This document shows positions 37,701-49,120 of a stretch of 64,000 bases of DNA, piece by piece. Origin of the DNA: Gorsachius magnificus (lineage: Eukaryota > Chordata > Aves > Pelecaniformes > Ardeidae); contig CM067086.1 of NCBI GenBank assembly GCA_034008185.1, positions 15,116,007-15,180,006 of the forward strand. Reading direction: 5' to 3'. A program made the position numbers and the translations under genes. The notes under the pieces are model-generated. The model was not told the origin of the DNA. It made no database searches and saw only the letters and a program-made list of their open reading frames with translations. Within the stretch, counting starts at the first letter, position 1. The number at the start of each line of letters is the position of its first letter.

Positions 37701-40700
37701 GAGAGAAAGTGTATCTTTTCATCATTTGACTGGCATAGATATTTCTGATGTGAAAATTGTGACCTTTCCCATAAAGCAGTGAGGGCAGTCACCAAACCTT
37801 TTAAGTTCCAGATAAGTGTGTGCCAGTAGCTATTTGTGCATTACACAAGGTTTAGAAGGAGCAATAATGATTAAAACCCAAACATTCAGGTAACCAATGA
37901 ATGCTTTGGCATTGCTGTAACAGCTTCCCCAGATTTTTATTCAAGAATGATGCTCAACTGGTATGCTTGCACGATAGAGAAAAATGTCTTAGAAATTCAA
38001 ATCGAAGTTAATAACCTTAGTTTCTTTGTAGTATGTGAGCTAACATTGCTACCATTACAGGTTATGTGATTTTAATATTGGTTAATAATTAATTTCAAAA
38101 CTTAGATAGACAAGTCTTTGTATCTTACCTTTTTATAAATTTCTTGTGTATTTCATTGTCATCTTTTCTCATAATAATCTGGACCAAGGTCATAATGTAT
38201 TCTTTTTAATATATGTATTTAAACAAACTGGGCCAAGTACGCCATGTCTTATTCATAAGCAGCTTAAACTATTCAATAAGTAAAAGGAAAATGCTAAACT
38301 GTTTGGAAGTACCTATGAATTTACAGTAAATTCATTCTTTTACGTTCTTTTAAGAAGTATTAAATTCCAGGTAGTTCAGCCTCTTAGTGATTCTTGGAAG
38401 ATGTTGATTTAAGATCTGCTATACTGTTCCAGGGTAGTTGCTACCATTTCATAGCTTTTCCCAGCACAAAAAAGGAAATGTAAATGCTTCTGCTGATTTT
38501 GAAAATACTGAGAAAACCTTACTATTGAACACATTAATATATAAAACATTCAAAACCTTAATATCATCAACATTTATGATAAGCCTACAGAAATGGTGCC
38601 TGGATCATTAAAAAGGGGTATCTGTTCAGCATTATTCACCCTTGGTTCTGAATTAATAAAGAAAGGATTAAGGAATAGTTATGTGAGACCTTAAGTATAG
38701 TGCGATAAAACAAACTCCCACATTTCTATGGTGTATATTTTATCCTAACTAGATGCAATTTACTTAAATAAGGCAATTTAATCAGTATTTAGTAAATTTG
38801 TCATTTGATATTGTAGATTCTTTCATCATATTTCACTTTAATCAAGAAAGGTAACACCTGTGGTTTATTCACAAAAGCTTCTTTTGTTAAATGAACACCC
38901 GCAGGCCATGAAGCAATTACATTTGTTGCTTGTACCAAAGTAGGAGGCACTTAAATAGACCTTAGTACGGATAGATGAGAATTTGCAGACTTTATTCTTT
39001 TGTCCAGCACTGAGATTAGTTCTTATCATAGCTCAAGAAGGAAGCCTCTGAACTGAAAAGAAAAGATGGGAATGATTTAAAGTTCTTCTAAAGTTTGAAA
39101 CTTTGATATTGCTGGAGGTGATGTGAATACCTGTGACCTTACGAAAGTTCAAACTTCATCTACTCCCAGCTGATTGTACATGCTGATGTTCTTTGACAAA
39201 CACAGACTGCTTGGAATTCCAAGAGGAGAGATTGCAAGAGATTCACGTTCATAATTCTTCACTTTTAAAAAGTCCTTATTTCTCCTTCGTACCTCCTCCC
39301 AGGGTCCCCCCAGAATCACAAACCAAAAAAAACCCCTACCAAAACAAAAAAACCAACCCAAACCACAAAAGCCTATTTTCATTTAGTTGGGTTTGGGGGG
39401 TGGTTTTGAGGCAGATAATTTAATCTGTTAATCTTCTTTGCAGTATATTACTTTTCTAGTATGCCAGTTAATGCAGTGCAGGCATCTCATCGCTCGGTTT
39501 TGCAGTTAGTTAGATCACCCAAAGAACAAGGTTTGGTGTCATGTAAGAAGACCAAAAGAACATAATTCTTTGTTGATTCCCCCCTGCCCATTTATGTAAA
39601 TGAATGTTTTATGCCAGCAAGTATGCATCAAATACCCGACCCGTACTTCAGTTTTGCCACTTTAACTATACCACTAAGTGAATGACAACAGCCCTGCAAA
39701 TTCAGCCCGTTTGTCGCAGTGAAAGATGCTTAATTTACCTGAGCTGAAACTGAATAAGGTCCTGCTACGAGCTCGGCTGTTCTGCATGGTAATCCTGCTC
39801 TTCTGGTCTGTCTGCTCCTGGACTGGAGCCCTCAGAGCCTTGGAAGGGAGACCAGGGAAGAGTCGCGTGTCTGATCGCTGTCCTGTATTCTTGTGCGTAT
39901 AAGCTGCACCTCAGATAAACGGTTCTGCCCGAGAACTGCTGCTCCTTGCAAATAAATCCTCAGATAATCTGCACAAAACCAGAGGCACAAGGGTTGCTGA
40001 GGCAGAGTAGTCTGCAGGCGATCAGAGGCAGCGTGTTTTCGCATGAACCCATACTACTGTGGAACTGCTGGGTCTGCATTGACCCACTAGTTAGTTACAT
40101 GAAAATTCAGTTGTTGGGCTTGTGAGACTTTCACATCTTAGGTCTGGCCTATGTATAAGGGGGAACTGAGATGCTGCCCAGCCTAAGTTAAACACCTTTG
40201 GCACTCCTGTCAGTATTTTTTGTATTCACGATCTTCCTGTGTGTAGTAATGGTAACTGTGATTTCAGTTGTACTTCTTAGTGTCAAGCGAGTGGCTTTCC
40301 CATTGCCTTGGTTTTTTTGGCAGTAGCAGCCTATTGCTGTGTAATGAATATATTCTTCTTACAAATACAAGTTTTCAATAGGTTTATGGGTTTTTTTGGT
40401 TAAAAATATATCTTATTCCCAGCTACTGTGCTTGCATAGCTTGGAGGCATTTCAGATTTGGTCCCAATTCTGCAAAGGTTGATACTCAAAGTTAACTTTA
40501 ATCAATGTGAGTAATCCCACTGAAATCAGTGATCTGGTGTAGAAACAGCTCGGTCCTTGAAGGATTCTGGCTTTAGCCTTTGTTTCAAAGGGGTGTAAAC
40601 AACTTTTTTTTTTTTTTAAATTAATGATGATGGCCTGTCACTGGTATTTGGTTTTACATTTTCATGTAATTCATGTGATTTTTATTGCTTGTCTTAATTC

Positions 40701-43700
40701 TAGGTTGTAGTGAAGGTATTACACTGTATTATCTCTAGATGAATCGTACATTGTGGCAGAACTCTTAATGACAAACTTAGAGGTATAGGGTCCTATCATA
40801 CCCTCCATGGTGAACTACAAAAGTTACTGTAAGTGGTGAATTTCAGGATATAGGAATATACTTTATTGAAAATACTCTATCTGGAATGCAAACTATGAAC
40901 AACTTGTCTAGACAAGTAATTACTATTAGAAGTAGTAAGCGATACACCACAGCTGGCAAAAGCACTTTATTTTTTATACCTTTGGAGTATGGAAGAAAGA
41001 TGGGAAGGTCTAGAAGTGTTTGGATATACTTGTGTTATGAGTGGGTCCTTATGGCAGGTAGTCACAGAAGAGCTTCACATTCTGCCTATGAATCAGGGAA
41101 AGTGAGAAAACACAGGAAGGGGAGCTGGTAGTGTCCTGTGTGTGAAACAGTAGCACATTGCAAGAAGTGACACTTTTTCTGAAACTGAAATCTTAATGTG
41201 GGTTTTTGCTTTTTTATTTCATTAAAAAATCTTCCTTTCACAGTAATTCATGCTTCTCCTTTTTGTATATTTGCTGAGATAGTCTCTCAAAATGACAGTA
41301 GTTTGATGTTTGATATATGATTGGCAATTCTGGTAGATGCTGGACAGGAGAGTTTGCACCAGAAAGGTCAGAGCACTGCTTTGCATTGTAATGTGCACCT
41401 GAAAAACAAACTCAAGTAAGATGTGGACACTGAATGCTTTAGGTGGGTACACTGCAAATAAGTGAAGATGAATGTCCCACTGTCATGGTTTAACCCCAGC
41501 CGGCAACTCTGCCCCACCCAGCTGCAGTGGGATGGGGGAGAGAATCGTGAGTGTAAAACTGAGAAAAGTCATGGGTTGAGATAAAGACAGTTTAACAGGG
41601 AAAGCAAAAGCCATGCGTGCAAGCAAAGCAAAGCAAAAGAAGGAATTCATCCACTGCTTCCCATGGGCAGGCATGTTCTCAGCCATCTCCAGGAAAGCAG
41701 GGCTCCATCATGCATAATGGTGACTTGGGAAGACAAATGCCATCACTCCAAACGTACTCCCCTTCCTTCTTCTTCCCCCAGCTTTATATGTTGAGCATGA
41801 TGTCATATGGCATGGGATATCCCTGGGGTCAGTTGCGGTCTATCCCAGCCCAAACCAGCACAGCAACAATTGCTGCTGGACATTCTAAATAGGCTGTATA
41901 CCACAGAATTGTTGAGGAAAATGGGAATGTCAGTGCATTCTCAGATGGAGACCTATCAAAACATCTGTCCGCATGTGATGAGATGTATATTCTACACAGG
42001 TCATTTGACTCTGGATAGAATTTTTTTTGATTTATTCAGATTTTAGATTTATTTTAAATTGGCTTCTGGTTGGTTATTTTGTTTGCAAAGCTGCTTGGGT
42101 AGGAGGAGGCGCAAACTCACGTAGCTGAACCCAACTGGCCTTCCCAGAGAAGGCTCTTCCATGCGTATGCCAGCCATCTGATAAGCCTATGAAATAAGAA
42201 AGGAGGCAGGTGAAGCTGAATATGGAATTCCTGTATGGAAGAACTGGGTGAACAAGAAGTAAAGGACCTTGACAGGAACAGCAGATCAGTTTCAAACAAA
42301 CAAGGAGGCACTCCTTTATACAGGAGACTGTGGAAGATGACAGCATCAGTGGGTTTCAAAAGGGTTTAGACATATTGCTGGTCTACTGTTCCACATGTAG
42401 ATTCTAAAACTATGAGGCGGGGTGGGTGCCCGCTGACTTGGCTAAAGCACCTTGTCCTGGAGACCAGAGAACTACGGGGTCGGCTGGGAGGAGATGGGCA
42501 GGCTCAGAAACGCTTTCTGCCATGGTCAGGGACAAACTTGGTTCTTAATCCATAGCTTATACATTTGTGGCAGCTCAGCAGAGGGACTCTGGGGTAGCGC
42601 GCTGGCCTCGGGTCCCAGGCTGGTAATGGGCGGGCGGGAGCGTGACTAGGCAAGGCCTCAAAGGCTCATTTAAAGACAAGGTTCCCAGTAAGGTTACCTG
42701 GCCAGATACCTGTAGGTACCAGCAATTACACTTCCACTGTATTTTCCTCAAATGTTTGTCTGGGGACCTGGTTTTGTTCTTAACGGTTTACATCCAGACT
42801 TTACTACTAGAGTGGTATTGTATTTTCTTCAGTCTGTTATCATTGAATTCTGTATATGTAGACTGTTGTTATTTATGAGTGCATGTGGCTTATTTCTAAA
42901 CCATTGATGTTTATACTGCTCAAACTCTTGAGCTTCATGTGAAATTGTGGTTTTTTAAATTTAGTTTCCATATTTTTTTCTCTGAATTGTGGGCATAGTA
43001 ATGTTTCAAGTACATATTTGACTTTGGAAAAATGTACATTAACCTAAAGTCCACATTAAAAATTATCTAGATTGATAATATGTTGCTACTTTTAAATTTT
43101 CAGCCTGTTTTAGAATTTTAGAAATGAAAACAGATTAGAAAATAATTATTATTTTATTTGGTAACTTGCAAAGAGGTTATTTATATCTGAAATGTTTTTA
43201 AAAAAAGTATCAAAATAGCATTGTATATTCCAAGTGGAAATCTTAGCTTAAGATGTGTAGTAGCAACTTCTTCATATATGAAAGCTTTATAGTCTTATTT
43301 AGGTAACTAATACAGCTATGTTGCTATTTCTCGTTTTATCATTGAGTCAGTGAATGCCATGAATCTACGGTATGTAATACAGTTAATGCATAATATATAT
43401 AGGCAATGAAAGGTCTTTGTCATATAGTATAAGGTCACCATCATTAATTTTCAAATTATAAAAAGGGATTTGCTGTTTTGTGATCATCATTATTGCAATA
43501 TAATGTGTTGTGGATTCTGCCTGCACATAGAATGAACTGTGATCTTAATTAGAACTTTGACAAGCCTACTCCGATAAAATGATGAGATTATTCGTAATTG
43601 ATGTCACAATCAATTACCAGTTAGTTCATCATGAATCTACTAACAGGTCTAGCCTTGGTGCTGGCCCCAGGATGTTGATGAGTGTGTGGCTGCCCTGTTC

Positions 43701-46700
43701 ATGCTGTTACTGCGACAGGAGGGCAGATTTTCAGTCAACATCCTAATGACCTCTTTTGAAGTCTATTAAATTAATGACCCTGTCACATTGGTCTAACCTC
43801 TTACATCTTCATTTTGGATTTTTTGTTGCAAACCATTGTTTTTTGAGCACATGATAGAACAGATACTTTGGAGCACTCCTTCTCATCCCTCCAAATCTGG
43901 CACCGTGTCTTACTAGATTCAGTAAAAAATTAGTTCATTATACAGTTATGAAATACAGAGCACAGAAATCAGAAAATACACGGTAAGGCAAACCATGCTT
44001 AATACCATTCTCTTCTCTTTTTACATTCCCATCTTGCTTAATCACAGGTGCCTAAAGGACACGTTTGGTTAGAAGGTGATAATCTCAGGAATTCTACGGA
44101 TTCCAGGTGCTATGGACCTGTTCCTTATGGGCTGATAAGAGGACGCATTTGTTTTAAGGTATATATACACGTAGTATCTAAAAATAGTTGCATTATTACA
44201 TTTTTAATGCCTGAGTGTAAGGTATTAAAATTAGCCTCCTTAACTGTCTGACCAAAGCAAATGTAAAGGAAAACTTGAACACTTGCTGTAAAAGGGTAAT
44301 TCAACAACGGTGGGGTTTTGGGGTTTTTTGGGGTTTTTTTTTTGAGGGATGGCTTGTTTTTTGAGCAGCACTCTTTGAGCACCCACTGCCTGAATGAATT
44401 ATTTTGCAAGCAAATCCAAACCTGATAAAAACACAAACATACACACTCACAGAGACATGTACACCCTACTGTATGGATATATATTCTATCCTTCATTTGA
44501 TTCTTGCCTCTGCAAAATGGTAGAAAAGGGCAGCTCCGAATTTCACTGTTGTAATTTAAGAAGCGTAGTTCCATAGTTCAACAGCCAAAGATGGAGAAAA
44601 AGGTTATCTTTCTAGGACTTCCATACATACTTTAGATATGTGGACTGGCCTTGCTGCTTTTTAAACTAAGTATGTGAAAAAGCCTTAGCAGTAAAGTCAA
44701 ATCTATGCCACCGTAATCATCTGCCATGTTTTGATTTAAAAAAAAAATGCTTTGAATTAACACCATATTGTATAATACGGTTCCTCCTCCTGTTTCAACA
44801 ATTCTACAGCTTTATTTCACACTAAATTACTTTTTCATATTATCTGCATTATTAATTTACTCATTTACCAGAAAGAAGAAACTAAGACAATTTCCTCTGC
44901 ATAAAAAGTTTACTCTAAGAAACAAGGGAGTCTGTATTACCGACTTACACCAGATTTAAAATGGTGCCAGTCAGAACAACAGAAAAAGGTTTTGAAAACT
45001 GTTCTCCATCCACAAAACAATTGAGCACAGCTCTATTACATGTGCAGGGAAGATCAGATCTTTCCAATTTAACACAGTTTTATATACTTACAGCTGTTAT
45101 GAACCCAACTTCGGACTTTTCAAAAAACCTTGCAGCTATTGAGCATAAGCACTAATTGCTTACTAAACCTCAAATAACATGGCCCCCTCAGCCCCACCAC
45201 CGAGTTTTATCTGACCTCTGTTCTCTCTGGATGGCATTTGCTTTGAGTTCTTCCCTAGTGTTTATTGAGTGCTCTCTGTTCCTCCTCTGCATTGTTTGCC
45301 TTACCGTGTACACCAGAGGAAAAAACGCCGATTCTAAATGGGGCTTTTTGATGACCCAAGTTTCAGCTTGGATTATTAACTGCTGAAATACAAATGATGC
45401 TAATATGCTGACGGCCCTCTGAAAAAAAAAATATTCTCCAACTGATGTACTAGGATAGAAAAACTGCTGTTTACTACTTTAAGGGGACTATTAGCAAATA
45501 ACATATGTATTAATAACCTATGTATGTGGACAGGCATAATTATTCACAACATCCCTCCACAGCAATAAATTCCTGTCCAGCTTGTATGCCAACAAGGAGG
45601 ATGTTTGAGGGACTTTAATGAAGTGACTGACAGGTCTGAACCCTAAATTTAGCAAGGAGTAAGCTCTGTAAAATGAATGGACCTTACACACAGGCATTAC
45701 ATATTGAAGAAGTACTTCATGACTCCAGAATACTGTCTGTTTAAAAAGATAGCATGCAATCACTTGACACTCAATCAAAATTATTATTTAATCAAATTTT
45801 ATAGCAGTTGTTTTATGATGGTGCACAGGGTAGTGATTATTAACATTTTAATGAGATTTAAGTATACGGTGCCTAACAAAAGCAAAAATGAGTTTATTCT
45901 CCAAATGGGTGTTTATAGTTTGGGCTGTTTATGGTAATTTGCGTTAGACTGCAGTGATCTTGCTATTGTATGTTGCTACTGAGCATGACAGTGAAGCAGC
46001 AGAACACAGCTCCTCTACAAGGTGGTAGCTAGTTAGTAGACCACTGGCCAAGGAACCTATATACACACTTTTTAATGTGGTCTACTAAAGGTTTCATGAA
46101 AAACCTTTTACTGCCTTGAGAATGGAAGCTTTATCTTAAAGTGGATTTGGGAGAAGCAGATGTAACAGTGCCTTTGAATGCTAAGTTACATTTTTAGTAA
46201 TGGATGCAAAAAAAACATATCTAGTTTGGAAGTAATGGATTTCAACAGAAGAGAACGAGCTGGTACCAAGTTTGTTTAGGCAACCTATTCTTGCCAAAAC
46301 ATAAATGTTAATTCTCTCTGTAGCTTATCTGTGAAGTTTAGACCCAAGATTCTCAGTCAATGTTGGTGCACCAGTTTTTAACCCATACAGAAATAAGGAT
46401 ACTTGATTTTATTTGCCCCTTTTCCTCCCTGCCACCACACCGACTGCCACTCTGAGAGGCAAGTTCATTCCATAAAAAGGCCACTGACATCAAAGCAGCT
46501 GCAAATTCAGTAAAAGCCTAGGGAGTCCCACTCGGCAGAACCTGTGCTTCATCCTGTCCTGGGGAGGATATCCTGTGCATTCCCTGGACTTAGGCTCCAT
46601 GTCAAAACCAGACCTGTAGTCTATCTTCAAAAGAGCTAGTTAGCCCCATTTATCCCCCCAGCCATCAGATCAAATCTATGTAGGCCAAACCAAGGGGAAA

Positions 46701-49024
46701 TAGCTGCTAATTGGACTAGCCAGTTTGAACGAACAAGTCACAGTCAACTTCTGTCATAACTTTAAAAGACTTGGGAATTACTGCACACAGTGGCATGCCT
46801 TTGTTTCCCATCGAATGCTTGTTCTATCTCCTTTCCAACCCTGAGTAGTGTTTTTTGCATTCTCTCCTGCACAGACGAGATAAACCATCATTTTAATTCT
46901 AACTCTACCACTATGATTACAACGATAAATTTGAAACTAAATTGCCAAAACAATATTTAAACCAAATTTGATTACTTTCACTTAAAGAAAGTAAAGTTGC
47001 AATAGGTGTGATTTGAGTTGCCTGAAACGAGATTTGTGCTGTAGTGAATGGCCTATGAAACTTCCTTCTCCAGGCCTTTACTCAGATCAGCTTAGATTTG
47101 TAATATGGGATATTCCTATTCCCTTTTGCTCCCATTTGCCTCTGAGGCCAAACAAAGCCTTGACACCCAGCCTGCAGCCAGTATAGGCCCTCTGGAGAGC
47201 CTTGAATGCCGTAGCTTCGCTTTTAACCAAGATCACAAATATCCTGCTGTTGTTGGTTCATATCTCTATGTATTTGTGTGCAACTTAAAATAGCTCACTG
47301 GCTAATATGCATACAGAGACAAGACATTACCTCTGCGTATTTCTGAATCAGCAGATGTTCCTCATGCTCCTCCCTAACTGCACATGCCAGAGAAGACACG
47401 TATTTTCTAAGATCCTTGCACAAGAGACCTTTGAGCCTTTTTCAGATCCACAGGACCTGAGGTCCTGGGAGTGACTCATCCTGCCGTCCTCCTGAGGGCC
47501 CGGGCACAGCCCAACTGATGGCAACTTAGCGCAGTGCTGCAAGGGCCTGACAGAGGCAAGTCTAGGGAGCTTCTGGCAGTGCACAGTCAGTCTAGTAGTA
47601 AGCTGATGCTATGTCTTGCTACTCAGTCTCCCATCCTTAACTGCCTCTTCCTCTTCTGTCATTGTCCTTAGTGCTGGGGACAAGTCATGGGGTTTGAAAT
47701 ATTGAACCTTGGCACTGTGCTTCCTCTTTTAAATTGAGAAAATTATTTTTTCACTCCACACAGAAAGCAGCAAAGGCTCCTTCTGTGCTGTTGATGTTCT
47801 ATGAACTCAGTCAAAGAGTAGGTTGTTGTTCCTGGAAGGTGACTGCGTACCTTCCTTAAGATCAAATTCTAAGTTAAAATGAGCAGGATAAACATCATAC
47901 CAACAGATGCTTTGGGAACAACGTAGTGCATCATCTTTCTCGGTCTAGGTCACTTCATCTTGAGCAGGGGCTGTGAGATTTTTACAGGATTAGAGCCACA
48001 GAAGGGCATTCATTCTTCATGTATTCTCAAACATAATCGCTTTCCCGTCTTCCTGCTGATCCCCTAGTGCCATCTTTGAAAGAATGTGTGGTGAAGAGAC
48101 ACAGTCAGTCAAAGGAGACAAAGTGTAAAACAATGTCCTTGATTACCTATTACTGTTTTTTGCATCCAAGACCAGCCTACATGTAATTAGCAAATGTTCA
48201 GAGGGAAGTACTCCTGGGAGCAGAGTAGTATGAACAGCTCTATTGTTAATTTCTGGAGAGAAAGTTTTTTTCTTACTGGTGAGCATCCTCTGACACTTGT
48301 GCTTGGTCATGGTTTGTGCTCCTTCTTTTTCTATGTAGTCGTCGCCTTCTCAGAGGAGCCCCGTGGCTGACAGCCCCTGATGGTGGCAGGCACTCCATGC
48401 CTTTATACCTATTTGCATGGTATAAACTCACCTATAAGCCTACAGTTTGTTTTTTTTTTTCCCCCAAGGTTTGGTGTTTGCAGTTCAAATGCCCATCTTG
48501 AAAATACAAATATATACCTCATAGAACTACTTTCACTGGGAGGTAATGTTTGTGGTATTCTTTCTTCCCCTAGATGGATCAAAAATACATATACTTTGTC
48601 TTTTAAGTTAAGAAGTTTACAAGCTAGAAAACTTTGAATTTAAAAGATATTTTCTGGGCATGTATTTATTTCCAAGGCTGAAAAAAATAATGTAATTTGT
48701 GAGGCTCTCCATAGCAAAGCATGTTGTGTATAAGTTAGTGTGGTCTCCAGCCACTATGGAATGACGATTCCTCCTGATACATAGTGTTTATTACTGCTAG
48801 TAAAAGAAACACACAGGTAAGAAAAGTTCATACCCCCTGTCAACCTAAGACCTAAAAATGTATGCAGTTTATGAAACAATTACAATGATAACAAATGAAA
48901 ACACTGAACTCTGAGCTGTGATAAAAATCTCTTGAAACTGTATTTTATTTTACAGATATGGCCTCTGAATGACTTTGGATTTCTACGTGCAAGCCCCAAC
49001 AGCCATAGATTTCTCGATGATTAG
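28667..49024 (+). CDS. IMMP1L: IMMP1L, mitochondrial inner membrane peptidase subunit 1 (complete, 5 coding exons)
   Basis: The coding sequence is the join of 28667-28771, 29582-29670, 30601-30727, 44048-44158 and 48956-49024, giving 166 residues, the same length as the human protein. IMMP1L is one catalytic subunit of the S26 (type I signal peptidase-like) protease of the mitochondrial inner membrane. The enzyme removes sorting signals from intermembrane-space proteins such as DIABLO. A single membrane segment is expected around residues 13-35. The Ser nucleophile is Ser40 in SGPSMEPT (37-44) and the general-base Lys is Lys83 in KRVIGLEGD (83-91). The box with GDN (117-119) and DSR (125-127) is intact. 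All five exons have GT-AG junctions and consistent phases, with no frameshift or stop, so the gene looks functional. The start ATG has A at -3. IMMP1L shares a promoter region with ELP4 and is convergent with DNAJC24. Confidence 0.97.
28772..29581 (+). other. IMMP1L: IMMP1L intron 2 (810 nt)
   Basis: This short phase-0 intron has a 14-nt T run near 28911-28924. Its central part (about 29080-29440) is more GC-rich than its flanks. That part contains an in-phase 15-nt segment with acceptor-like and donor-like borders at 29242-29256. No repeat family was recognised. Confidence 0.75.
29582..29670 (+). CDS. IMMP1L: IMMP1L exon 3 (coding exon 2, residues 36-64, catalytic Ser40)
   Basis: The acceptor TTTGCAG ends at 29581. 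The exon opens with [17 protein letters not shown], which carries the nucleophile Ser40 and the following Met of the S26 signature. It ends with two bases of the Lys65 codon before GTATGC. Confidence 0.96.
29671..30600 (+). other. IMMP1L: IMMP1L intron 3 (930 nt)
   Basis: This phase-2 intron is AT-rich and has no repeat or structure I recognise. It ends with a strong T-rich tract and CTCTCAG. Confidence 0.8.
30601..30727 (+). CDS. IMMP1L: IMMP1L exon 4 (coding exon 3, residues 65-107, catalytic Lys83)
   Basis: The exon encodes [12 protein letters not shown], then [14 protein letters not shown], which includes the general-base Lys83, and ends with SHSY before GTAAGT. The residues after the GDKV block (CTSNPSDF) differ from the human LTTSPSDF segment, which lies outside the catalytic boxes. 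Confidence 0.96.
35097..35122. repeat. Inverted repeat, 9-bp arms
   Basis: GCTGAGATA (35097-35105) is followed after 8 nt by TATCTCAGC (35114-35122), its exact reverse complement. The surrounding 35000-35180 is non-repetitive and could be a conserved element (inference). Confidence 0.8.
36091..36400. other. GC-rich patch in IMMP1L intron 4
   Basis: About 300 bp are clearly richer in G+C than the flanking intron. Overlapping open frames occur on both strands (36104-36418 +, 36372-36166 - and 36434-36222 -). No domain is recognisable in any of them. It may be an unclassified repeat, an old retroposed fragment or a small regulatory island. Confidence 0.5.
41481..41862. mobile_element. Solo LTR-like element of an avian endogenous retrovirus family
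   Basis: The block begins TGTCATGGTTTAACCCCAGC and ends in CAAACCAGCACA, so it has TG...CA termini. It includes the GGGATGGGGGAGAGAATCG motif near 41530, a GTTGAGATAAAGACAGTTTA segment near 41575 and a TTGAGCATGATGTCATATGG segment near 41792. I recognise these from an LTR common in neoavian bird genomes. It appears shorter than other copies because of an internal deletion. No viral gene lies beside it, and no clear target-site duplication is visible (CCCAC on the left, GCAAC on the right). The orientation of the LTR was not determined. It lies in IMMP1L intron 4. Confidence 0.8.
42180..42400 (+). mobile_element. Possible old CR1-like 3' fragment
   Basis: The stretch around 42300-42385 (a short CTTTATACAGGAGACTGTGG segment, then GTTTCAAAAGGGTTTAGACA) resembles the 3' non-coding part of older CR1 subfamilies on the plus strand. 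No tail repeat is visible, so this is a weak match by eye. Confidence 0.3.
43420..43790. promoter_or_regulatory. Candidate conserved non-coding element with homeodomain-like palindrome
   Basis: This non-repetitive block has several TAAT/ATTA cores. Its centre, GTAATTGAT (43594-43602), a 6-nt spacer, then ATCAATTAC (43609-43617), is a perfect 9-bp dyad of the type bound by paired or dimeric homeodomains. In humans, long-range PAX6 enhancers are known in the neighbouring ELP4 introns, so an enhancer here is plausible. Conservation itself cannot be judged from one sequence. Confidence 0.45.
44048..44158 (+). CDS. IMMP1L: IMMP1L exon 5 (coding exon 4, residues 108-144)
   Basis: The acceptor ATCACAG ends at 44047. 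The exon encodes [12 protein letters not shown], then [14 protein letters not shown], ending RGRICFK before GTATAT. It contains the GDN and DSR residues of the conserved S26 C-terminal box, which shape the active site. Confidence 0.96.
44159..48955 (+). other. IMMP1L: IMMP1L intron 5 (4.8 kb)
   Basis: This phase-0 intron begins with GTATAT. A G/T tract with three GGGG runs lies at 44312-44333. The rest is unique, moderately AT-rich sequence. Stretches around 45140-45400 and 46880-47260 have a more mixed composition that could reflect conserved non-coding DNA (inference). The 149-residue minus-strand frame at 44574-44125 overlaps exon 5 antisense and matches no family I know. Confidence 0.75.
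44312..44333 (+). repeat. G/T-rich tract with three GGGG runs
   Basis: GGGG runs at 44312-44315, 44320-44323 and 44330-44333 are separated by T tracts, with a GG just upstream and a GAGGG just downstream. This is a possible G-quadruplex in the nascent IMMP1L RNA about 150 nt after exon 5. Confidence 0.7.
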
Positions 49025-49120
49025 AAGATTTAAGTGACTACTGCCAGTTTTCGTAATATTTTCTACTAAATCAATAGAACTATTTTTGTTTAGAATAAAC
49101 ACATGTATTACATGACAAAG
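48956..49120 (+). CDS. IMMP1L: IMMP1L last exon (residues 145-166, stop 49022-49024, 3' UTR)
   Basis: The acceptor TTTTACAG ends at 48955. The exon encodes [19 protein letters not shown] and ends LDD, then TAG. A canonical AATAAA lies at 49094-49099, only 70 nt after the stop, with T-rich sequence downstream, so a very short 3' UTR is likely. The end at 49120 is an estimate, and longer isoforms cannot be excluded. Confidence 0.93.
49094..49099 (+). terminator. IMMP1L: IMMP1L polyadenylation signal AATAAA
   Basis: A canonical hexamer 70 nt after the IMMP1L stop codon, followed within 30-50 nt by a T-rich stretch (GATGTCTCTTTCTGAG). Confidence 0.75.

Larger units (their letters stand above)
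30728..44047 (+). other. IMMP1L: IMMP1L intron 4 (13.3 kb)
   Basis: This large phase-0 intron is mostly AT-rich. It contains an 8-bp-stem hairpin (33005-33023), a 9-bp inverted repeat (35097-35122), a GC-rich patch (about 36091-36400), A/C-rich low-complexity tracts (33840-33880 and 39318-39368), an avian LTR (41481-41862), a doubtful old CR1-like piece (about 42180-42400), a GC-richer stretch to about 42660, and a candidate conserved regulatory block (43420-43790). The 118-residue minus-strand frame at 32271-31915 has no recognisable family. Confidence 0.75.

Noticed and set aside
41481..41862. A full endogenous retrovirus around the LTR
   Set aside because: No gag/pol/env-like frame or second LTR is present on either side; it looks like a solo element.
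44125..44574. 149-residue minus-strand open frame overlapping IMMP1L exon 5
   Set aside because: It is antisense to a well supported exon, has low-complexity Lys/Pro and Cys stretches, and matches no family; chance frame.
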